Shown here piece by piece: positions 6,618 through 10,679 of a stretch of 10,679 nt of DNA. The stretch's first letter is position 1. Each line of letters starts with the position of its first letter. The position numbers and the translations under genes are program-made. Under the pieces are notes generated by a model. It ran no database searches, was not told the origin of the DNA, and saw only the letters and a program-made list of their open reading frames with translations. The stretch comes from Desulfovibrio sp. (lineage in GTDB: Bacteria; Desulfobacterota; Desulfovibrionia; Desulfovibrionales; Desulfovibrionaceae), in assembly GCA_031255035.1 (NCBI GenBank), contig JAIRTI010000262.1, positions 1 to 10,679 on the forward strand, given 5' to 3'.

Positions 6618-8054
6618 CTAATAGCGGTAATGATTCGGCTTGTAGGGGCCGTTGACGCTGACCCCGATATAGCGCGCCTGTTCCTCGCTCAAGGTGGTAA
6701 GTTTCACGCCGAGACGGGCCAGGTGCAGGCGGGCCACTTCCTCGTCAAGGTGTTTGGGCAGGGTGTATACCTGGGCCTTGAGGTCTTTGTTGGCTGCCAG
6801 TTCAAGCTGGGCCAGCACCTGGTTGGTGAAGCTGTTGGACATGACGAAGCTCGGGTGGCCCGTGGCGCAGCCGAGGTTCATGAGCCGGCCTTCGGCCAGG
6901 ACGATGATGGAGCGGCCGGACGGCAGAAGCCATTTGTCAACCTGGGGCTTGATGTTGGCGCGCGCGCACCCTTCGGCGCTTTCAAGCCAGTGCATGTCGA
7001 TTTCATTGTCAAAGTGGCCGATGTTGCAGACAATGGCCTCGTCTTTCATGCCGAGCATGTGCTTGCCCGAGATCACCTTGTAGTTGCCCGTGGCCGTCAC
7101 GTAGATGTCGGCTATGGGCAGGGCGTCTTCAACCGTGGTCACCTCAAAGCCTTCCATGGCGGCCTGCAGGGCGCATATGGGGTCGATTTCCGTCACCAGC
7201 ACCCTGGCGCCGAAGCCGCGCATGCTCTGGGCGCAGCCCTTGCCCACGTCGCCGTAGCCGCAGACCAGAACGACCTTGCCGGCCACCATGATGTCCGTGG
7301 CGCGCTTGAGGCCGTCGGCCAGGGATTCGCGGCAGCCGTACAGGTTGTCGAACTTGGACTTGGTGACCGCGTCGTTGACGTTAATGGCCGGGAACAGCAG
7401 CGTGCCCTCTTTCTGCATCTGGTACAGGCGGTGGACGCCGGTGGTGGTTTCCTCGGAGACGCCCTTGATGGCGGCGGCGACCTTGGTCCAGCGGTCTTTC
7501 GAGGCGGCCAGGCTCTGGCCCAGACGGTCCATGATTATGGACGCCTCTTTATTGTCGACGGCCCGCTTCAGCAACTCCGGGTTCTTTTCGACCTCGACGC
7601 CTTTGTGGATGAGCAGGGTGGCGTCGCCGCCGTCGTCAACGATAAGGTCCGGGCCGGCGCCGTCGGGCCAGGTCAGGGCCATTTCGGTGCACCACCAGTA
7701 TTCTTCCAGGGTCTCGCCTTTCCAGGCGAAGACCTTGGCCATGCCCGATTCGGCGATGGCGGCGGCCGCGTGATCCTGCGTTGAGAAAATGTTGCACGAA
7801 GCCCAGCGGATGTCCGCGCCAAGGGCGTGCAGGGTCTTGATCAGCATGGCCGTCTGGATGGTCATATGGAGCGACCCGGCGATTTTCAAGCCTTTGAACG
7901 GCTTTTGGGCGCCGTATTTGCTGATGAGTTCCATAAGGCCGGGCATTTCGCGTTCGGCAAGCTGCATTTCCTTGCGGCCGAATTCGGCCAGGGAGATGTC
8001 GGCCACTTTGTAGTCCAGGGAAAGGTCAAGGGGCTGTACGGCGTTCTGGGGCAT
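6618..8054 (-). CDS. ahcY: Adenosylhomocysteinase (S-adenosylhomocysteine hydrolase)
   Basis: 478 residues. The enzyme reversibly splits SAH, the product and inhibitor of methyltransferases, into adenosine and homocysteine, using bound NAD. Seen: [20 protein letters not shown] (61-80), [14 protein letters not shown] (87-100), the Rossmann loop GYGDVGKG (266-273), [10 protein letters not shown] (344-353) and the C-terminal KPNHYRY tail whose Lys472 and Tyr476 reach the NAD of the partner subunit. The segment at about 150-190 is the extra block found in many bacterial enzymes. I start at the ATG at 8052-8054, preceded by GGAG, giving [20 protein letters not shown]. The frame stays open to 8327, but those 91 residues are a shadow of the sahR gene. 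It lies 91 bases after sahR, probably in one operon. Confidence 0.98.
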   Translation of the reverse strand: MPQNAVQPLDLSLDYKVADISLAEFGRKEMQLAEREMPGLMELISKYGAQKPFKGLKIAGSLHMTIQTAMLIKTLHALGADIRWASCNIFSTQDHAAAAIAESGMAKVFAWKGETLEEYWWCTEMALTWPDGAGPDLIVDDGGDATLLIHKGVEVEKNPELLKRAVDNKEASIIMDRLGQSLAASKDRWTKVAAAIKGVSEETTTGVHRLYQMQKEGTLLFPAINVNDAVTKSKFDNLYGCRESLADGLKRATDIMVAGKVVLVCGYGDVGKGCAQSMRGFGARVLVTEIDPICALQAAMEGFEVTTVEDALPIADIYVTATGNYKVISGKHMLGMKDEAIVCNIGHFDNEIDMHWLESAEGCARANIKPQVDKWLLPSGRSIIVLAEGRLMNLGCATGHPSFVMSNSFTNQVLAQLELAANKDLKAQVYTLPKHLDEEVARLHLARLGVKLTTLSEEQARYIGVSVNGPYKPNHYRY

Positions 8055-8145
8055 GGGATTCTCCGGGGTGATGGCCGCGACGGCCTCTTTCGGGACTGCC
8101 GCGTTCAGTAAATGGTGAATGGCGATGACGGCTTGGGCGGGAGCT

Positions 8146-9099
8146 TCAGCCGCCGCCTTTGCCGTTGTTGTCCGCGACAATGATATGCAGGGAAAGTCCG
8201 CGTTCAACAGGGGCGACGCGGCTTTCCTGAACGCGGAAACCGGCGCGTTCAAGAAAGCCGTGCAGGGATTCCCGGTCGAAACCGAGCCAGTGGTCGCCGT
8301 ATTCGTGGCGCATGCTCTCATATTCATGGCGGTTGAAGTCCGTGAGGACCAGACGGCCCGAAGGCGAGAGCACCCGGCGGATTTCCTCCAGCACGGCGAC
8401 AGGCTGGGGAATATGATGAAGCACCATGTTGAGGGAGACGAATTCGGCCTCGCCGTCGGCCAGGGGCAGGTGCGACAAATCGCCTATGCGCATGGAAACG
8501 CGGTCGGTCTCCTTGCTGAAGCGCCGCCGAGCCAGTTCGAGCATGCGCGGTGAGCCGTCAACGCCGATGACCGTACCGGCCTTGGCAAGCATGGCGCTGA
8601 GCACGTTGCCTGTGCCGCAGCCGAGATCCGCGGCCACCGCGCAGGGCGGCATATACCGGGCCACGGCTTCGGCCAGGTCGAAAGCGCCCAGGACTTCGCG
8701 CGAGAGTTTGTCCCAATCCTCGGCAATGGCGTTGAAAAACTGTCTGGTCTTGTGCACCCGCTCCTCAATCATGCCCGCGGCCATGTCCAGGTCGGTTTTC
8801 AAAGCCGGGTCGCCGTCCATAAAAGGGCGGACGGCGTCGATAAAAGTGCGGGCCCGGCCGCTCTGGGCCGTGCTGTAGAAGACCCACAGCCCCTCGCGCC
8901 GCCAGGTCAGAAGCCCCGAGGACGACAGGATTTTGAGATGTCTGGAAATGCGCGACTGCCCCATTTCCAGGATCAGCACCAGTTCGTTGACGTTCAGTTC
9001 ATGGCGGCTGAGCACGGCCAGGAGGCGCAACCGCGTGGCGTCGGCCAGGGCTTTGAAGTAGGCCAGGCCTTTGGGCGTGATTTCTTCTGTATCGGGCAT
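8146..9099 (-). CDS. sahR: SahR-like regulator: ArsR-family DNA-binding domain fused to SAM-methyltransferase fold
   Basis: 317 residues. Residues about 8-80 form an ArsR winged helix ([16 protein letters not shown], then [19 protein letters not shown] and the [10 protein letters not shown] wing). The usual metal-binding ELCVCDL stretch is ELNVNEL here, without Cys, so it is not a metal sensor. Residues about 120-310 form a class I methyltransferase fold with motif I DLGCGTGN (158-165) and the acidic D181 that holds the SAM ribose. In Desulfovibrio the SahR regulator has this fusion, sits next to ahcY and responds to SAH to control methionine/SAM-cycle genes; the same role is inferred here. 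Whether the methyltransferase part is catalytic or only a sensor is not visible. The start at the ATG 9097-9099 fits the domain; an in-frame GTG at 9133-9135 would add 12 residues. Neither has a good ribosome binding site. Confidence 0.9.
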   Translation of the reverse strand: MPDTEEITPKGLAYFKALADATRLRLLAVLSRHELNVNELVLILEMGQSRISRHLKILSSSGLLTWRREGLWVFYSTAQSGRARTFIDAVRPFMDGDPALKTDLDMAAGMIEERVHKTRQFFNAIAEDWDKLSREVLGAFDLAEAVARYMPPCAVAADLGCGTGNVLSAMLAKAGTVIGVDGSPRMLELARRRFSKETDRVSMRIGDLSHLPLADGEAEFVSLNMVLHHIPQPVAVLEEIRRVLSPSGRLVLTDFNRHEYESMRHEYGDHWLGFDRESLHGFLERAGFRVQESRVAPVERGLSLHIIVADNNGKGGG

Positions 9100-9169
9100 G
9101 GCGAAATACTGGCGGCGCCTCTCCCCGGACCGCACAGGGCGGTTGCGCGGCGCGTTTTTTATTTATTGA

Positions 9170-9185
9170 ATCAACTTTTCTTGAT
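9170..9185. promoter_or_regulatory. Putative SahR operator
   Basis: Perfect inverted arms ATCAA (9170-9174) and TTGAT (9181-9185) are separated by 6 bases and cover the predicted transcription start of sahR. An adjoining odd palindrome, GATA-T-TATC (9183-9191), overlaps the -10 box. ArsR-type proteins bind such dyads as dimers. Assignment to SahR rests on position; I have not compared it with a known motif. Confidence 0.5.
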
Positions 9186-9215
9186 ATTATCTATCCGCAT
9201 TTTGGCATATGTCAA
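9186..9215 (-). promoter_or_regulatory. Predicted sigma70-like promoter for sahR-ahcY
   Basis: On the minus strand a perfect TTGACA -35 box (9210-9215) is followed after 18 bases by GATAAT (9186-9191, 5/6 match) in an A+T-rich stretch. The start would fall around 9178-9180, within the putative operator, an arrangement typical of repression. Confidence 0.6.
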
Positions 9216-9495
9216 TTCTTTTTTGCGGCAAGTCTCATTTTGCTGAAGCCGGCCCTGAACGCTGCCAGTACGACTATCGGCATGGCGACGGGACGCCCTT
9301 CTCCTGCGTGGCCGTATCTCTGGAAGCGGCAAGGGAAAGGCGCGAGAGATGGCTGTCCGGACGCAACGCCGGGATTGCCTGAACCGAGCGAGACAACCGG
9401 CTACTGTTCCTTCGAAAATGATCTTTTTTGCCTCGCTGCCGTTTTCTCACCGTCACCGGTTTTATCGTCGTCTTTTTCAATTTTTCCGGCGTGGC
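9216..9495. other. 280-bp gene-free stretch between the KilA-N gene and the sahR promoter
   Basis: No gene, tRNA or recognisable repeat is supported. A plus-strand frame (9240-9548) and a minus-strand frame (9274-9480) cross it, but neither has a ribosome binding site or family-like protein features. A small stem, ACCG-TCAC-CGGT (9450-9461), is the only hairpin noted after the KilA-N stop, without a proper T-tract on the minus strand. This stretch probably contains the junction between core chromosome and accessory DNA, but no attachment-site repeat can be paired within this window. Confidence 0.4.
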
Positions 9496-10317
9496 TTACT
9501 TCAGCCGCTGGGCCAATGCGCTGTCCACAAGTGATTTCATTTGTGTAATGGCCACGCCGTTAAGTTGCAGCAGACGTTGACTTTGCGATATTCCCTGCCG
9601 GATCAGCAAGGCATTTATGCTTTCCATATTAGACAGCACCACCAGTTGTTCCAAAGTCGCATGGTCGCGGATATTTCCCGGCTTGTCCGGGTTCCGCCCG
9701 CGCCATTCAACCGCTGTCATGCCGAACAACGCCACATTCAGCAAATCAGCCTCCGAGGCGTAAATCGCTGAAGCCTGAGCTTTGGTAACCTCTTGGGGGA
9801 TAATGCGTTCCCTGATGGCGTCCGTATGAATGCGGTAGTTGATTTTCGAGAGGGTGCGCTGAAGGTTCCATTCCAGCGACAGGCGCTGATGTTCATCCTC
9901 TTTCAGTCGCTGGAATTCCTTGATCAGATAGAATTTGAATTCCGGGCTGAGCCATGTGGCAAACTCAAAGGCGATGTCCCGATGCGCGAAGGTGCCGCCG
10001 TATCTGCCGGGCTTTGCGATAATGCCCGTGGCGTTTGTTTTTTCTATCCACTGCTTGGAACTCAAAACAAACCCGTTGCCGCCGCTCTCGTTTCTAATGT
10101 TACTGAATTCCGTAACATTAAAATTCGGGTTATTGAATTTTTCCCAAATCCCCATGAATTCAACTGTATAGCGAGTGCTCATCCAATGCGAGATTACCAA
10201 TCCCGTGGCCTCGGCATTTTTATATCGCGCCATATCCGTCAGGGAGATATACTCATCCTGACCATGTGTAAGAACGACAATTTCCGTTCCTTGTACCTGG
10301 ACGTTCTTTCTTGCCAT
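9496..10317 (-). CDS. KilA-N domain protein
   Basis: 273 residues. KilA-N is a DNA-binding domain found in phage, large-DNA-virus and bacterial proteins; the role of these free-standing bacterial members is not established. Domain features: YISLTDMARYKN (23-34), VISHWMSTRYTVEFMGIWEKFNNPNFN (41-67), then the conserved block QWIEKTNATGIIAKPGRYGGTFAHRDIAFEFATWLSPEFKFYLIKEFQRLKE (89-140). The C-terminal third is helical and ends in a motif-like ITQMKSL. The ATG at 10315-10317 is preceded by GGGAGAGG at good spacing; a longer in-frame start at 10491 would run back through the promoter and the tail of the upstream gene and is rejected. Parts of the gene (around 10090-10160) are much richer in A+T than the core genes, a sign of transfer. 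It has its own promoter. Confidence 0.85.
   Translation of the reverse strand: MARKNVQVQGTEIVVLTHGQDEYISLTDMARYKNAEATGLVISHWMSTRYTVEFMGIWEKFNNPNFNVTEFSNIRNESGGNGFVLSSKQWIEKTNATGIIAKPGRYGGTFAHRDIAFEFATWLSPEFKFYLIKEFQRLKEDEHQRLSLEWNLQRTLSKINYRIHTDAIRERIIPQEVTKAQASAIYASEADLLNVALFGMTAVEWRGRNPDKPGNIRDHATLEQLVVLSNMESINALLIRQGISQSQRLLQLNGVAITQMKSLVDSALAQRLK
10095..10120. repeat. 26-bp near-perfect palindrome inside the KilA-N gene
   Basis: Nine-base arms TAATGTTAC (10095-10103) and GTAACATTA (10112-10120) share their centre with an inner GAATTC (10105-10110). Only one of 13 base pairs is mismatched (T10104/C10111). It encodes residues 66-75 of the KilA-N protein. Confidence 0.85.
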
Positions 10318-10347
10318 GACCTCTCCCGGTTCGTGATTATGTTGCGT

Positions 10348-10378
10348 ATATTGTAATATGGTAAAATGATTGCCACAA
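10348..10378 (-). promoter_or_regulatory. Predicted promoter of the KilA-N gene with overlapping palindrome
   Basis: On the minus strand TTGTGG (10373-10378) and TACAAT (10350-10355) are separated by 17 bases; the -10 box matches 5/6, the -35 box only 3/6. The -10 box lies in a palindrome, ATATT-GT-AATAT (10348-10359), a possible operator. The gap between the two genes is 79 bases. Confidence 0.5.
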
Positions 10379-10396
10379 GCGTCTTGGAGCTGAATT

Positions 10397-10679
10397 TCAC
10401 CGCATTTTTGGCGATTCCGCCCATGCCTGTGTTGTCGCTTCCGTATCCAGAGCCGTTTTCGGCTCCCAGGCGGACACATAACCCGGTTCATCCTGCATCC
10501 GCTTCAACTCGCGCATAACCGCCGCGTGATTGTCCCGCGTCAGGACCAGCTCGTCCTTTTGCTGGAAATCTTGCCCCAAAGCGGTCTGAACCGTCGCCAG
10601 TTCCGCAATTTCCCGCTCCACGTTGGCTTTGTGGGTCTGAAACGCCCGCTCCAGGCCCTTGTCCAGAAAATTGTCCAGA
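10397..10679 (-). CDS. C-terminal end of an unidentified protein, probably mobile-element encoded (5' end outside window)
   Basis: The last 93 codons of a frame that is open to the right edge and stops with TGA at 10397-10399. The visible part is charged and heptad-like (KGLERAFQTHKANVEREIAEL, then a hydrophobic/charged stretch around RELKRMQD), suggesting a coiled coil, followed by a polar tail after residue 70. A GTG at 10619-10621 could be read as a start for a 74-residue protein, but the coiled coil clearly continues upstream, so I treat it as partial. The pattern recalls the C-terminal coils of large helicase/methylase proteins carried on integrative elements; that is a loose resemblance only, and I do not recognise the family. 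Confidence 0.6.
   Translation of the reverse strand, partial: LDNFLDKGLERAFQTHKANVEREIAELATVQTALGQDFQQKDELVLTRDNHAAVMRELKRMQDEPGYVSAWEPKTALDTEATTQAWAESPKMR

Noticed and set aside
6351..7784. Plus-strand frame opposite ahcY (477 codons)
   Set aside because: ahcY is certain; the opposite product is rich in Gly, Ala, Val and His in the way shadow frames are.
8073..8085. GGCCG-CGA-CGGCC hairpin between sahR and ahcY
   Set aside because: No T-tract follows it on the minus strand and it lies close to the ahcY ribosome binding site; likely chance in GC-rich DNA or a minor processing element.
8055..8327. 91-residue N-terminal extension of AhcY
   Set aside because: It overlaps the sahR coding sequence, resembles nothing in the family, and the ATG at 8054 has a ribosome binding site and the normal N-terminus.
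9240..9548. Plus-strand frame of 102 codons in the gene-free stretch
   Set aside because: No ribosome binding site or protein features, and it runs into the end of the KilA-N gene.
1..10679. CRISPR arrays, tRNA or rRNA genes, insertion sequences
   Set aside because: No regularly spaced repeats, no tRNA-like cloverleaf or rRNA sequence, and no transposase or terminal inverted repeats were seen on either strand.

Overview
All recognisable genes lie on the minus strand, so transcription runs from high to low coordinates. The GC-rich core genes fit a Gram-negative anaerobe of the Desulfovibrionaceae type. The best clue is an ArsR-type regulator fused to a methyltransferase fold (SahR-like) directly upstream of ahcY, an arrangement known from Desulfovibrio. 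The lapA-lapB pair implies an outer membrane with lipopolysaccharide. The genus assignment is inference; there is no rRNA or tRNA in the window.

Layout in transcription order (right to left). (1) 10679-9496 looks like accessory or mobile DNA: the last 93 codons of a large unidentified coiled-coil protein, then a KilA-N domain gene with its own promoter. Parts of this stretch are visibly richer in A+T than the rest, and a 26-bp near-perfect palindrome sits inside the KilA-N gene. (2) 9495-9136 is gene-free; at its left end it carries a good sigma70-like promoter with a palindrome at the expected start site. (3) sahR-ahcY: a regulator of S-adenosylhomocysteine (SAH) recycling and SAH hydrolase. 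(4) 6617-6339 is a 279-bp gap with several hairpins, a promoter and a leader of about 145 nt. (5) moaC-moaA-MOSC-mogA is a compact molybdenum-cofactor operon: MoaC and MoaA make the first pterin intermediate, MogA adenylylates molybdopterin, and the MOSC protein probably handles sulfur or Moco. moaD, moaE and moeA are not here. (6) A 220-bp gap. (7) HIT-lapA-lapB-mutS: a HIT-family nucleotide hydrolase or transferase overlapping lapA (envelope LPS control), then the TPR/rubredoxin protein LapB, then mutS, cut by the left edge of the window.

Most of the window is conserved housekeeping metabolism. I found no convincing new multi-gene system. The items most worth a second look are the palindrome inside the KilA-N gene, the structured moaC leader, the putative SahR operator over the sahR promoter, the A9 tract near the start of the MOSC gene, and the core/mobile boundary around 9240-9495.
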